From the NCBI RefSeq assembly GCF_030811595.1, contig NZ_JAUSRB010000001.1:682001-746000 (forward strand): DNA of 64,000 nt. The letters run 5' to 3'. Source of the DNA: Streptosporangium brasiliense (GTDB lineage: Bacteria; Actinomycetota; Actinomycetes; Streptosporangiales; Streptosporangiaceae). The position numbers were made by a program, and so were the translations under genes. Each line of letters starts with the position of its first letter. Within the stretch, counting starts at the first letter, position 1. The notes under the pieces were generated by a model. The model did no database searches and was not told the origin of the DNA. It was given only the letters and a program-made list of their open reading frames with translations. This document shows, one piece after another, positions 8,225-16,956 of the stretch.

Positions 8225-9436
8225 GTGCCATCCACTCTTCCCGACGGTGACCCCGTACCGGCCTCGGGCCGGCTCCCCGACAGCGCGCTCCACGGGCTCG
8301 GCGGGCGACCCTTCGGCTTCTACGTCCACGTGCCCTTCTGCGTGACCCGCTGCGGCTACTGCGACTTCAACACCTACACGGCCGCCGAGCTCGGTCCCGG
8401 CGCCTCGCACCGGGACTACGCCGACACCGCGATCGACGAGGTACGGCGGGCACGGGCCACCCTCGGCGGGGCGGACCTCCCGGTCGAGACGGTGTTCTTC
8501 GGCGGCGGCACCCCGACCCTGCTGCCCGCCGGAGACCTGGTCCGGATCCTGGCGGCGATCGAGGAGGAGTTCGGGCTGGCCCCCGGCGCCGAGGTGACCA
8601 CCGAGGCCAACCCCGAGTCCGTGGACCGGGCCTACCTGGCCGAGCTGCGCGGCGGCGGGTTCACCCGGATGAGCTTCGGCATGCAGAGCGCCCGCGAGCA
8701 CGTGCTGGAGGTGCTGGAGCGCCGGCACACCCCCGGCCGGCCGGCGCAGGCCGTACGGGAGGCCAGGGAGGCCGGGTTCGACCACGTGAACCTGGACCTG
8801 ATCTACAGCACGCCGGGGGAGAGCGACGACGACTGGCGGGCCTCGCTGGCCGCGGCGATCGAGGCCGGGCCCGACCACGTGTCCGCCTACTCGCTGATCG
8901 TCGAGGACGGCACCAGGCTGGCGGCCAGGATCCGGCGCGGCGAGCTGCCCATGCCCGACGACGACGTGGCCGCCGACCGCTATCTCATCGCCGACGCCAT
9001 GCTCGCCGAGGCCGGCTTCGAGTGGTACGAGGTGTCCAACTGGGCGACCTCGGAGGCCGGACGCTGCCGGCACAACCTGCTCTACTGGACCGGCGGCGAC
9101 TGGTGGGGCGTCGGCCCCGGCGCGCACAGCCACGTCGGCGGCACCCGGTGGTGGAACGTCAAGCATCCGGCGGCCTACGCCCGGCGGCTGGCCTCCGGCG
9201 TCTCGCCCGCGCACGCCCGCGAGGTGCTCACCTCGGAGGACAGGGCGGTGGAGCGGCTGATGCTGGAGCTCAGGCTCGCCCAGGGGTTCCCGCTCAAGGA
9301 GATCCAGCGGCCGCCGGTCGTCGCCAGGGCGCTGGCCGACGGCCTGCTCGAGATGGAACCGTTCAAGGCGGGCCGCGCGGTGCTGACGCTGCGCGGGCGG
9401 CTGCTGGCCGACGCCCTGGTGCGGGACCTGACCTGA
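8225..9436 (+). CDS. hemW: heme chaperone HemW (radical SAM)
   Basis: HemW-like radical SAM protein (403 aa), related to coproporphyrinogen III dehydrogenase but acting as a heme-transfer chaperone. The cluster-binding motif CVTRCGYC (CxxxCxxC, residues about 40-47) is intact. The HemW-diagnostic HNLLYW follows at about residue 287, which separates it from true HemN. FFGGGTPTLLP and TTEANPES are the SAM-binding strands. The GTG at 8225 gives PSTLPDGDPVPASG, the usual actinobacterial start; a longer reading from 8150 is unlikely. Stands between the divergent chitinase gene and a convergent DUF4870 gene. Confidence 0.92.
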   Translation: MPSTLPDGDPVPASGRLPDSALHGLGGRPFGFYVHVPFCVTRCGYCDFNTYTAAELGPGASHRDYADTAIDEVRRARATLGGADLPVETVFFGGGTPTLLPAGDLVRILAAIEEEFGLAPGAEVTTEANPESVDRAYLAELRGGGFTRMSFGMQSAREHVLEVLERRHTPGRPAQAVREAREAGFDHVNLDLIYSTPGESDDDWRASLAAAIEAGPDHVSAYSLIVEDGTRLAARIRRGELPMPDDDVAADRYLIADAMLAEAGFEWYEVSNWATSEAGRCRHNLLYWTGGDWWGVGPGAHSHVGGTRWWNVKHPAAYARRLASGVSPAHAREVLTSEDRAVERLMLELRLAQGFPLKEIQRPPVVARALADGLLEMEPFKAGRAVLTLRGRLLADALVRDLT

Positions 9437-9466
9437 GGGCCTGTCCACGCGCCCGGCAGCCGTGTG

Positions 9467-9529
9467 ACGGCCCTCCGGACCCGCGTGACGGCCCCCCGGA
9501 CCCGCGTGAGGGCGGGCCCGGAGGGCCGT
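9467..9529. terminator. 12-bp inverted repeat between convergent genes
   Basis: ACGGCCCTCCGG (9467-9478) pairs perfectly with CCGGAGGGCCGT (9518-9529). The 39-nt loop contains two copies of a CCGCGTGACGGCC-like direct repeat. The structure lies between the ends of hemW and the DUF4870 gene and probably ends transcription of one or both. Confidence 0.5.
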
Positions 9530-9585
9530 GACGGGCGCCTGTGCCGGCGCCCGGAGGCGGCTGAGGGCCGGGCGTGCGCCGGTGG

Positions 9586-10257
9586 TCAGCTGACGAAACG
9601 GATGTTCATCGGATAGCGGTAGCTCTCCCCCCGGTTGGCCGCGACGGCGGCCATGATCATCAAGGCGAGCGACCCGATCCAGAGCACGAAGATCAGAAGG
9701 AAGCCGATCAGCACGAAGGCCAGGACCCAGGAGACGAAGTAAGCGATCATCAGGGTGAGCTGGAAGTTGAGCGCCTCGGCCGCCTGGCTCCGCACGTAGG
9801 GGGACTCGTCCTTCTTCACGAGATACAGCACCAGCGGGCCGACGAACGAGGTCAGCAGGCCCAGCAGGTGGGCGAGCATGGCCATGGTGGTCTCGTCACG
9901 GCTGGGCCGCCAGCCGTAGGCCCCCTGCTGGGGCGGGTATCCGTAGCCGACCGGCTGACCGTAGCCGCCGGTCGGCTGACCGTACGCGTCGTACGGCTGA
10001 CCATAGCCGCCGGTCGGCTGACCGTATCCGCCGGGTGGCTGGCCGTACCCGCCGGAAGGCTGGCCGTACGCGCCGGGAGGCGGATACGCCCCCTGGTGGC
10101 CGTCCTGGTAGCCGGGCTGGTGCCCCTGGTCGCCGGATCCGTACGGCGGAGCCGCGGGGGGCGGGTAGCCCTGGCCGGGCTGGGGCGGCCATCCGGCCTG
10201 CCTGGTGGGTTCCTCGCCCGCGGGTCCGTACCGCGGGCTCTCGGGACTGTCGCTCAT
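9586..10257 (-). CDS. DUF4870 membrane protein with Gly/Tyr/Gln/Pro repeat tail
   Basis: A 223-residue protein in two parts. Residues 1-118 are low complexity, with about seven repeats of a GGYGQP(T/P/S) unit, likely disordered and cytoplasmic. Residues about 120-223 are a DUF4870 domain with three to four hydrophobic helices and the family motif [14 protein letters not shown]. Function is unknown. AGGAGGGG precedes the ATG at 10257. It is followed upstream by the DUF3097 gene in the same direction, 24 bp away, so the two are probably co-transcribed. The repeats will make the DNA prone to copy-number slippage. Confidence 0.8.
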   Translation of the reverse strand: MSDSPESPRYGPAGEEPTRQAGWPPQPGQGYPPPAAPPYGSGDQGHQPGYQDGHQGAYPPPGAYGQPSGGYGQPPGGYGQPTGGYGQPYDAYGQPTGGYGQPVGYGYPPQQGAYGWRPSRDETTMAMLAHLLGLLTSFVGPLVLYLVKKDESPYVRSQAAEALNFQLTLMIAYFVSWVLAFVLIGFLLIFVLWIGSLALMIMAAVAANRGESYRYPMNIRFVS

Positions 10258-10281
10258 TGCCCCTCCTGATGGGGTGCGGGG

Positions 10282-11097
10282 TTAGTCATCCTGGCCGGGA
10301 ACCGTCACGAAGTCGATCAGCTCCTCGACGGGACCGAGCAGCTCCGGCTCCAGATCGGCGTAGGTGGTGACCGATCCCAGAATGCGGCGCCATGCCTCGG
10401 CGGGCTCCAGATCCCAGCCGAGGGCGGCGATGACCCCTTCTTTCCAGGGTATGCCGCGCGGCACCGGCGGCCAGGAGTCGATCTTCAGCACCGAGGGCTT
10501 GACCGCCTGCCAGACGTCGACGAACGGGTGCCCGACGACCAGTACGTGCGGTGAGGAGGCCTGGGCGGCGATCCGGCTCTCCTTCGAGCCGTGGACCAGG
10601 TGGTCGACGAGCACGCCCAGACGGCGGCCGGGGCCGGGCCCGAACTCCTCGACGATCGAGGGCAGATGGTCGACCCCTTCGAGATACTCCACGACCACGC
10701 CCTCCACCCGGAGGTCGTGGCCCCAGACCTTCTCCACGAGCGCGGCGTCGTGCACGCCCTCCACGTAGATCCGGCTCTCCTTGGCCACCTGGGCCCGCAG
10801 GCCCTCCACCGCGATCGAACCCGAGGCGCTCCGCCTCGGAGCCCGCGGCGCGGCGGTGGGCCGGACCAGCGTCACCACCTTGCCCTCCAGGAGGAACGCT
10901 GCGGGCTCCAACGGGAACAGCCGCCGCCGCCCGAACCGGTCCTCCAGCGTGACGGCCTCCTTGTCGCAGGCCACCACGGCGCCGCAGAAGCCGCCGTCGG
11001 CGTCCTCCACGACCAGGTCGAGCTCCGCGGGGACCTGGGGGATCTTCCCCTTGAGGGGGCGCCGCCAGTTCTCCGACAGCACGTCGCGCTCGTACAT
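10282..11097 (-). CDS. DUF3097 family protein
   Basis: A 271-residue actinobacteria-specific protein. The N-terminal half (residues about 1-85) holds VPAELDLVVEDADGGFCGAVV and LEDRFGRRRLFPLEPAAFLLEG, conserved DUF3097 blocks. The C-terminal half has RIYVEGVHDAALVEKVWG followed by LGVLVDHLVHGSKE, a pattern reminiscent of Toprim-type acidic sites, which is my inference. Function is unknown. Tandem ATGs at 11100 and 11097 are both possible starts. It sits between a DUF4870 gene and a proline-rich membrane protein gene, all on the minus strand, just left of hrcA. Confidence 0.85.
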   Translation of the reverse strand: MYERDVLSENWRRPLKGKIPQVPAELDLVVEDADGGFCGAVVACDKEAVTLEDRFGRRRLFPLEPAAFLLEGKVVTLVRPTAAPRAPRRSASGSIAVEGLRAQVAKESRIYVEGVHDAALVEKVWGHDLRVEGVVVEYLEGVDHLPSIVEEFGPGPGRRLGVLVDHLVHGSKESRIAAQASSPHVLVVGHPFVDVWQAVKPSVLKIDSWPPVPRGIPWKEGVIAALGWDLEPAEAWRRILGSVTTYADLEPELLGPVEELIDFVTVPGQDD

Positions 11098-11152
11098 CAC
11101 CGGCCGCTCGCTCTCTCGTCAGGGATCAAGTGGACGGTAGCAAAAGCCGTGA

Positions 11153-11887
11153 TCACCTGCCGTAGGCTCCCGGCTGTCCCCACTGCCCCGCCGCGGCGGC
11201 GGCCTGGCGCCTGCGGGCGCCGCTCCGCCTGACCAGCACGACGATCGTCACGATGACGGCCAGCAGGAAGCCCAGCCCCGGCACCGCGAACAGCGCGATC
11301 GCGCCGCCCACCACCGAATCGGCGACGATCTCCTTGCCGACGCCGAACTTGGCGGGAGCCCCCTCGGAGGTGGTGCACGTGAGCTGGTAGTCGCCGGCCT
11401 TGTCCACCCCGATCCGCAGGGCCAGCTCCCAGACGACGCCGTCGGAGGTGACGGTCTGCTGCACGCCCGGCTGCTGGAGCCGGACCTTCTCCGGATCACC
11501 CTGGATCTGGCACTCGAAGTTGGTGCCCGTCTCGGCGGAGACGTAGATCGCGGGCTTGTCCGCCGGGTCGAGCTTGACCGTCACGGCCTTGCCCGGCTCG
11601 AACGAGCTGGTGGGCGCGGCGTCGGTGATCGCGCTGAAGATGCCGCCGGCGAAACCGGCGATGCCGACGATCACGCTGAGGACGAAGACCAGCCAGGCGC
11701 CGACGATCCAGCCGATGCTGGGCTTGACCTTCGTCTTCGGCGGCGGCCCCTGGGGTGCGCCGTAACCGGGGGAGGCGTAGCCGTAGGAAGGGGCGCCCTG
11801 GTGCTGGCCGTAGGGCTGCTGGGGGGCGCCGTAGCCGGGGGCGCCGGAGGGGGCGCCGCCCGAGGGGGATCCGAAATCGTGGGACAT
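11153..11887 (-). CDS. Pro/Gly-rich two-helix membrane protein
   Basis: A 244-residue protein of unknown function. A disordered N-terminus rich in Gly, Pro, Tyr and Gln (1-52) is followed by a membrane helix (about 57-82), an extracytoplasmic beta-rich domain with two cysteines (FECQIQG and YQLTCTTSEG, a likely disulphide), a second membrane helix (about 195-218) and a basic tail. It resembles DUF4870/DUF4190-type envelope proteins only in layout. Start at 11887: a CACAAT hexamer ends 7 nt upstream and there is no Shine-Dalgarno, so it may be leaderless. Divergent from hrcA. Confidence 0.6.
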   Translation of the reverse strand: MSHDFGSPSGGAPSGAPGYGAPQQPYGQHQGAPSYGYASPGYGAPQGPPPKTKVKPSIGWIVGAWLVFVLSVIVGIAGFAGGIFSAITDAAPTSSFEPGKAVTVKLDPADKPAIYVSAETGTNFECQIQGDPEKVRLQQPGVQQTVTSDGVVWELALRIGVDKAGDYQLTCTTSEGAPAKFGVGKEIVADSVVGGAIALFAVPGLGFLLAVIVTIVVLVRRSGARRRQAAAAAGQWGQPGAYGR

Positions 11888-12000
11888 GTCGTAAATTGTG
11901 GGTCTTGCCGCTTGTATCCCGATAGCAGTTGACTTGACAGTTGCTTGGGCCCGTCATCCTGACGCCGTGTTATCGCACCCCGTGGGCTGGAGCCGTACAC

Positions 12001-12027
12001 TTGGCACTCGGGAACACAGAGTGCCAG
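12001..12027 (+). promoter_or_regulatory. CIRCE operator upstream of hrcA-dnaJ
   Basis: TTGGCACTC, nine bases, GAGTGCCAG matches the CIRCE consensus TTAGCACTC-N9-GAGTGCTAA with one change in each of the outer arms, preserving dyad symmetry. It lies 40 bp before the hrcA start and directly abuts a TACACT hexamer (11996-12001) that could be the -10. HrcA, the next gene, is the known CIRCE-binding repressor, so this is an autoregulated heat-shock operon. Confidence 0.88.
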
Positions 12028-12066
12028 ACCTGGTGTTTCACATTCGGGTGCAGGGAGGTGAGCACG

Positions 12067-13080
12067 TTGGTCGACGACCGCAAGCTGGCGGTTCTCCGCG
12101 CCATCGTCGAGGATTACGTGTCCACCAACGAGCCGGTGGGCTCCAAGACCCTCGTCGAGCGGCACAACCTGGGTGTGTCGTCGGCGACCATCCGCAACGA
12201 CATGGCGGTGCTGGAGGAGCAGGGCTACATCGCCCAGCCCCACACCAGCGCCGGCCGGGTGCCCACGGACAAGGGCTACCGGCTGTTCGTCGACAGGCTC
12301 TCGCAGGTGAAGCCGTTGTCGAGCGCGGAGAAGAGGGCCATCGAGAGCTTTCTCGCCGGCGCCGTTGACATCGACGACGTCGTGATGCGCACGGTGCGGC
12401 TGCTGGCGCAGCTGACCCGGCAGGTCGCCGTCGTGCAATATCCCACGCTGACCAGCTCCACGGTCCGGCACGTCGAGCTGGTCCCGTTGAGCGAGCGCAG
12501 GCTGATGTTCGTGCTCATCACCAACACGGGACGGGTCGAGCAGCGCGTGGTCGAGCTGCCCGACGTGGTGGACGAGACCCGTGTCGCCCATCTCCGCGCG
12601 ACTCTCAACGCCTGCCTCGACGGGTGCGGGCTGGCCAGGGTCCCCGACACGGTCGCCGACCTGCCCGAGCGACTGCCGGCCGAGGATCGGCCGTTCGCGG
12701 CCACGGTCCTGTCGGTGCTGCTGGAGTCCCTCGTGGACCGGCATGATGAAAAGATCGTTTTTGCCGGGGCGGCCAACCTCGCGGGAGCCGACTTCACCGT
12801 CGGGCTCCGCGACGTGCTGGAGGCCCTGGAAGAGCAGGTCGTGCTCATACGCCTGCTCGGTGAGACCTCCGACCTGTCGGCGCTGACAGTACGGATCGGC
12901 TCGGAGAACCCCTACACCGGACTCCAGGGCACATCGATCGTCGTCGCCGGATACGGTTCGGGGGACAAGCAACTGGCCCGGCTCGGTGTGCTGGGTCCGA
13001 CGCGAATGGACTACCCGGTCACGATGGGCGCGGTGCGCGCGGTGGCACGCTACGTCAGCCAGATCCTGGCTGCATCTTAA
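12067..13080 (+). CDS. hrcA: heat-inducible transcription repressor HrcA
   Basis: Repressor of class I heat-shock genes (337 aa) that binds CIRCE and is stabilised by GroEL. The N-terminal winged helix covers [27 protein letters not shown] and [18 protein letters not shown]; the [16 protein letters not shown] linker is diagnostic. The C-terminal GAF-like domain and inserted dimerisation region complete the usual length. TTG at 12067 is chosen: GGAGGTGA lies at ideal spacing and the protein then aligns with family N-termini; a GTG at 12058 overlaps that ribosome-binding site. A CIRCE element precedes it and dnaJ follows 12 bp later. Confidence 0.93.
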   Translation: MVDDRKLAVLRAIVEDYVSTNEPVGSKTLVERHNLGVSSATIRNDMAVLEEQGYIAQPHTSAGRVPTDKGYRLFVDRLSQVKPLSSAEKRAIESFLAGAVDIDDVVMRTVRLLAQLTRQVAVVQYPTLTSSTVRHVELVPLSERRLMFVLITNTGRVEQRVVELPDVVDETRVAHLRATLNACLDGCGLARVPDTVADLPERLPAEDRPFAATVLSVLLESLVDRHDEKIVFAGAANLAGADFTVGLRDVLEALEEQVVLIRLLGETSDLSALTVRIGSENPYTGLQGTSIVVAGYGSGDKQLARLGVLGPTRMDYPVTMGAVRAVARYVSQILAAS

Positions 13081-13092
13081 GAGGTCAACTAA

Positions 13093-14235
13093 GTGGCTAA
13101 GAGCGACTACTACGGCACCCTCGGGGTGCGCCGTGACGCCAGTGCGGAAGAGATCAAGAAGGCGTATCGTCGCCTGGCGCGGGAGCTGCATCCCGATGTG
13201 AACCCCGATCCTGAGACCCAGGAGCGGTTCAAGGACATCACCCAGGCCTACGAGGTCCTGTCCGACCCCAACAAGCGCCAGATGTACGACATGGGCGCCG
13301 ATCCGTTCTCCTCCGGCGCCGGTGCGGGCCCGGGCGGCTTCGGGGCGGGCTTCCCCTTCAGCGACATCATGGACGCCTTCTTCGGCGCGGCCGGCGGCGG
13401 CGGCACCCGCGGACCCAGGTCGCGTGCCCGCCGGGGCCGCAACGCCACCATCCGGGTGGAGCTCGACCTGCGTGAGTCGGCCTTCGGCACCACCCGCGAG
13501 CTGGTCGTCGACACCGCCGTGCTCTGCGAGGTCTGCACGGGCTCCGGCGCCGCGTCCGGCACCCACCCCGACACCTGCGACATGTGCCACGGCCGGGGCG
13601 AGGTCTCCCAGGTCACCCGGTCCTTCCTCGGCCAGGTCATGACCTCCCGCCCCTGTCCCCAGTGCGGCGGGTTCGGTTCGATCATCCGCAACCCCTGCCA
13701 GGAGTGCTCCGGCGACGGCCGGGTCCGCACCCGGCGGACCATCAAGGTCCGCATCCCGGCCGGCGTCGAGGACGGCACCCACATCCAGCTCGCCGGCGAG
13801 GGCGAGATCGGCCCGGGCGGCGGCCCGCCCGGCGACCTGTTCCTGGAGATCGTCGAGCGCTCGCACGAGATCTTCGAGCGCCGCGGCGACGACCTGCACT
13901 GCACCGTGCAGATCCCGATGACCGCGGCCGCGCTGGGCACCGTCCTGACCATGGAGACGCTCGACGGCGCCGAGGAGCTCGACATCCGGCCGGGCACCCA
14001 GTCCGGCCAGACCATCCCGCTCTACGGCCGCGGCGTCCAGCGCCTCAACGAGAACGGCCGTGGCGACCTGCTGATCCACGTCAACGTGGAGACCCCGGCC
14101 CGCCTCGACCCGGCCCAGGAGGAGCTCATGCGCGAGCTCGCCAAGCTCCGCGGCGAGGAGCGCCCGCCCGGCAAGTTCGCCCCCGGCCAGCAGGGGTTCT
14201 TCTCCAGGCTGCGGGACGCCTTCAATGGCCGCTGA
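13093..14235 (+). CDS. dnaJ: molecular chaperone DnaJ
   Basis: Type I Hsp40 co-chaperone (380 aa) stimulating DnaK ATPase. The J domain (residues 1-68) contains the HPD tripeptide, followed by a Gly/Phe-rich linker with [14 protein letters not shown]. Four zinc-binding repeats follow in order: [32 protein letters not shown]. The C-terminal substrate-binding domains end near [15 protein letters not shown] start at 13093 with GAGGT 7-8 bases upstream. Being next to hrcA rather than dnaK, it is the heat-shock-operon copy (often called DnaJ2) and should be controlled by CIRCE/HrcA. Confidence 0.95.
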   Translation: MAKSDYYGTLGVRRDASAEEIKKAYRRLARELHPDVNPDPETQERFKDITQAYEVLSDPNKRQMYDMGADPFSSGAGAGPGGFGAGFPFSDIMDAFFGAAGGGGTRGPRSRARRGRNATIRVELDLRESAFGTTRELVVDTAVLCEVCTGSGAASGTHPDTCDMCHGRGEVSQVTRSFLGQVMTSRPCPQCGGFGSIIRNPCQECSGDGRVRTRRTIKVRIPAGVEDGTHIQLAGEGEIGPGGGPPGDLFLEIVERSHEIFERRGDDLHCTVQIPMTAAALGTVLTMETLDGAEELDIRPGTQSGQTIPLYGRGVQRLNENGRGDLLIHVNVETPARLDPAQEELMRELAKLRGEERPPGKFAPGQQGFFSRLRDAFNGR

Positions 14236-14322
14236 CGGCGGCCTCCCCGGGCCGGGCCGGCCCGTCCGCGCCGGCCGGGCCGCAGGCGTCCACCGGCCCG
14301 GCCCGCACCTCCCCGCCGGCCG

Positions 14323-15054
14323 ATGACGGCCCCGGTCTTCCTGGCCGAACCGGCCGACCTGGCCCGGGCGGAGTTCACCTTCGGCGGCCCCGAGGGGCGC
14401 CACGCGGCGGCCGTACGCCGGCTGCGGGCCGGGGAGCGGCTCGACCTGACCGACGGCGCGGGCACCGTCGCCGAGTGCGTGGTCCGGGAGGCGGGCAAGG
14501 ACTCCCTCCGTGTCGAGGTGCTGCGCCGCTACGACGTGCCGGCCCCGCGCCCCCGCCTGGTCGTGGTGCAGGGACTGCCCAAGGGCGACCGGGGCGAGCT
14601 GGCCGTGGAGATGATGACCGAGGCCGGGGTCGACGTGATCGTGCCCTGGTCCGCGGCCCGGTGCGTCACCCAGTGGAAGGGCGAGCGGGCCGTCAAGTCG
14701 CTGAACCGCTGGCGCTCCACGGCGAGGGAGGCGGGCAAGCAGTCCCGCCGCTTCCACCTGCCCGAGGTGACCGAGCCCGCCACCACCGCCAAGGTCGCCG
14801 CGCTGCTGTCGGCGGCCGCCCTGGGCGTCGTGCTGCACGAGGAGGCGGCCTCCCCGCTGTCGTCCCTGGAGCTCCCCGGCGCCGGTGACATCGTCGTGGT
14901 GGTCGGCCCCGAGGGCGGCGTCGGCCCGGAGGAGATCGACGCCTTCCGCGCGGTGGGGGCCGTGGCGGCGCTGCTCGGGCCGACGGTGCTGCGCACCTCG
15001 ACGGCCGGGGTCGCCGCCGCGGCGGTGCTCCAGACGCGCACCGGCCGCTGGTGA
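14323..15054 (+). CDS. rsmE: 16S rRNA m3U1498 methyltransferase RsmE
   Basis: SPOUT-class methyltransferase (243 aa) that methylates N3 of U1498 in 16S rRNA. The N-terminal PUA-like domain has the family motif GPEGRHAAAVRRLRAGE. The C-terminal knot carries VVQGLPKGDRGELAVEMMTEAGV, VVVVGPEGGVGPEEI and LLGPTVLRTSTAG, the SAM-binding loops. Length fits the family. It lies 87 bp after dnaJ, the usual hrcA-dnaJ-rsmE order, and ends in a hairpin shared with the convergent sigma-factor operon. Confidence 0.93.
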   Translation: MTAPVFLAEPADLARAEFTFGGPEGRHAAAVRRLRAGERLDLTDGAGTVAECVVREAGKDSLRVEVLRRYDVPAPRPRLVVVQGLPKGDRGELAVEMMTEAGVDVIVPWSAARCVTQWKGERAVKSLNRWRSTAREAGKQSRRFHLPEVTEPATTAKVAALLSAAALGVVLHEEAASPLSSLELPGAGDIVVVVGPEGGVGPEEIDAFRAVGAVAALLGPTVLRTSTAGVAAAAVLQTRTGRW

Positions 15055-15060
15055 CGGGTC

Positions 15061-15092
15061 AGCCGTACTGACCTGAGAGGTCGGGTACGGCT
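15061..15092. terminator. bidirectional terminator hairpin
   Basis: AGCCGTAC (15061-15068) pairs with GTACGGCT (15085-15092), with a nested GACC/GGTC stem inside, giving one long extended hairpin. It begins six bases after the rsmE stop and touches the stop of the convergent minus-strand gene, so it can end both. Confidence 0.75.
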
Positions 15093-15753
15093 AGCCGCCG
15101 GAGGAGATGGAGGTCGTCTCCGTCGGCATCGGAGCCGACTGATCGTCCGTCGGCGGGCACTCCTCGACCGAGCACGGGCTGCCCGAGGGGGCGGACGACT
15201 CCGAGGGCCTCGGAGTCGGCGCCGGCGTCCGGCACTCCTCGGTGAGCTCCTCGGGCTCGACCACCGTGCCGTCGGGCGGAGTCGTGGGGCAGGTGGGCGA
15301 CGGGGTGGGCTCCGGGGTCGGCGTGGGCTTGTGCGTCGGCTTCGGGCTCGGCTTCGGGTGCGGCGCCGAGGACCTGGAGTGGGTGGGCGTCGGCAGGGGC
15401 GCGGTGGTGCCGGGCTCGGGCTTGGTGACGACCGGGAGCGGATCGTCGCCGTTGGAGGGGGCCCGCGAGGTGGCGGACAGGTCAGGTGGGGTCGAATGGG
15501 TGAAGTTGACGTCGTTCACCTGCCGGGTCACCTGCTCGCGGAACTCCGGGACCACCATGACGACGGTGGCCGCGACCAGGACGGCTCCCGCGATCGAGGC
15601 TCCGGCGCGCCACCACATCAGCCCGCGGAGCCCGCGTCTTTCCACGCGGGCGCGGATGATCTCCAGGCCGTCCGGGGAGGGAACGACCGAGTCCGCCTCC
15701 GCGCTGAGGACACGGCGGAGCAGCTCGCCGTACTCGTCGGGGGACTCGGTCAT
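15091..15753 (-). CDS. membrane protein co-transcribed with sigma factor; possible anti-sigma factor
   Basis: A 220-residue protein with a short cytoplasmic N-terminus (MTESPDEYGELLRRVLSAEAD...), a single membrane helix (about residues 45-68) and a long external tail dominated by Pro, Thr and Ser. The tail holds four cysteines (SPTCPTTP, EECRT, SPCSVEEC). Its ATG overlaps the sigma-factor stop (ATGA), so translation is coupled. By position and topology it may be the membrane-bound partner of the sigma factor, but no zinc anti-sigma motif (HxxxCxxC) is seen, so this is inference. Confidence 0.6.
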   Translation of the reverse strand: MTESPDEYGELLRRVLSAEADSVVPSPDGLEIIRARVERRGLRGLMWWRAGASIAGAVLVAATVVMVVPEFREQVTRQVNDVNFTHSTPPDLSATSRAPSNGDDPLPVVTKPEPGTTAPLPTPTHSRSSAPHPKPSPKPTHKPTPTPEPTPSPTCPTTPPDGTVVEPEELTEECRTPAPTPRPSESSAPSGSPCSVEECPPTDDQSAPMPTETTSISSGG

Positions 15754-16355
15754 GACAGTTGCTCCAGTGTGGTCCGTAGGGCGGCCATGCCGCGAGCCGT
15801 GTGGCTCTTGACCGCGCCCTTGCTGATGCCCATGGCATGGGCGATCTGCGCTTCTGACAGGTCTCCGTAATAGCGCAGAACCAGTGCCTCCCGCTGGCGC
15901 GCGGGCAGGCCGCGGAGTGCCTCGATGACGGCGGACCGCTCGAACTCGCCGATCGCGCCGTTCTCGGCGCTCGGCGCGTCGGGCATGCCCTTGGGAGCGT
16001 ACTTCTCCACGACCGCCCGGTGCCGAAGCACCGAGCGCGATCGGTTGACGACCGATTGGCGCAGGTAGGCGAGTGCCTTGTCGGTGTCGCGCAGCCGCCG
16101 CCAGGCGCCATGGATGGCGACGAAGGCGTCCTGCACGACTTCCTCCGCGGTTGCCATGTCGCGGACGAGCAGCACGGCGAGGCGCACGAGCGACCGATAG
16201 TGCGCGCTGTAGAGCGCGGTAACGGCCATGTCGGCGTCCCACCCGACGGGCACCGCCCCGAGCGACCTGTCGGCCAGGAGGGTCTCGGTGGTCACATCAG
16301 TGGGACGCTCGGCCTTCCCAGAGGGTTTACGCTCTTCCGGTTCATTAGGGGGCAT
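15750..16355 (-). CDS. SigE-family ECF-like sigma-70 factor
   Basis: RNA polymerase sigma factor of about 201 residues. Region 2 is ALYSAHYRSLVRLAVLLVRDMATAEEVVQDAFVAIHGAWRRL, and region 4 is LRGLPARQREALVLRYYGDLSEAQIAHAMGISKGAVKSHTARGMAAL, a complete helix-turn-helix. The layout matches the actinobacterial SigE-type ECF subfamily. ATG at 16355 is chosen because it starts a typical charged N-terminus; an in-frame ATG at 16385 adds ten residues and neither has a strong Shine-Dalgarno. The downstream membrane gene overlaps by four bases. An inverted repeat CCACC-N7-GGTGG near 16430-16447 upstream could be a control site. Confidence 0.88.
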   Translation of the reverse strand: MPPNEPEERKPSGKAERPTDVTTETLLADRSLGAVPVGWDADMAVTALYSAHYRSLVRLAVLLVRDMATAEEVVQDAFVAIHGAWRRLRDTDKALAYLRQSVVNRSRSVLRHRAVVEKYAPKGMPDAPSAENGAIGEFERSAVIEALRGLPARQREALVLRYYGDLSEAQIAHAMGISKGAVKSHTARGMAALRTTLEQLS

Positions 16356-16479
16356 GACCCAGTCGTGTCCTCGCCAGGCGGCCATATCGTGCGGATCGCA
16401 ATGGTCTGTAGTTGTTGAAGTTTTGCATACCCACCTTATCCGGGTGGATCTTTCTTTGCTGGAGATGGACCATCACCGA

Positions 16480-16505
16480 TTGACAACGTCACGGACGGAT
16501 AGGGT
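16480..16505 (+). promoter_or_regulatory. promoter of leaderless HIT gene
   Basis: TTGACA (16480-16485) and TAGGGT (16500-16505) are 14 bp apart. The -10 hexamer ends exactly six bases before the ATG at 16512, so the transcript should start at or next to the A of the start codon. The short spacer is odd; the -10 placement is the stronger evidence. Confidence 0.55.
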
Positions 16506-16511
16506 GCCTGC

Positions 16512-16865
16512 ATGGTGAGCGAAGCCGACTGCCTGTTCTGCAAGATCGTCGCCGGGGAGATCCCCGCGAAGATCGTCCATGAGACCGACCGCACGCTGGC
16601 CTTCCGGGACGTCAACCCGCAGGCCCCCACCCACGTGCTAGTGGTCCCCAAGGACCACTACCCGGACGCGGCCGCGCTGGCCGCGGCCGACGACGGGCTC
16701 GCCGACGACGTGCTCAAGGCGGCGCACGCCGTCGCCGAGCAGGAGGGCGTCGCGGCCTCGGGATACCGCCTGGTCTTCAACACCGGCGCCGAGGCCGGCC
16801 AGACCGTCCCCCACGTGCACGGACACGTGCTCGGCGGACGCGGCCTGACCTGGCCGCCCGGGTAA
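16512..16865 (+). CDS. HIT-family nucleotide hydrolase/binding protein
   Basis: Histidine-triad protein (117 aa). CLFCKIVAGEIPAKIVHE near the N-terminus and PHVHGHVLGG near the C-terminus are the family hallmarks, the latter holding the HxHxH active site. Two N-terminal cysteines could take part in zinc binding, as in HinT-like proteins. The family hydrolyses phosphoramidates such as AMP-lysine; the in vivo substrate here is unknown. Often found next to phoH-ybeY in actinobacteria, as it is here. Confidence 0.92.
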   Translation: MVSEADCLFCKIVAGEIPAKIVHETDRTLAFRDVNPQAPTHVLVVPKDHYPDAAALAAADDGLADDVLKAAHAVAEQEGVAASGYRLVFNTGAEAGQTVPHVHGHVLGGRGLTWPPG

Positions 16866-16956
16866 AACCGACAAGCGCGATCACGTCGATCACGGATACC
16901 ATGGCGTAGAAGTCCCACGCCGATATCTGGAGGCGAACAGGCCGAAAGGCCCGTCT

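Noticed and set aside
12058..12060. GTG at 12058 as the hrcA start
   Set aside because: It overlaps the GGAGGTGA ribosome-binding site; the TTG at 12067 has ideal spacing and fits family N-termini.
11671..14838. Very long minus-strand open frame (about 1,055 codons)
   Set aside because: It lies opposite hrcA, dnaJ and rsmE; its composition (Gly/Arg/His/Asp-rich without motifs) is typical of GC-rich antisense frames.
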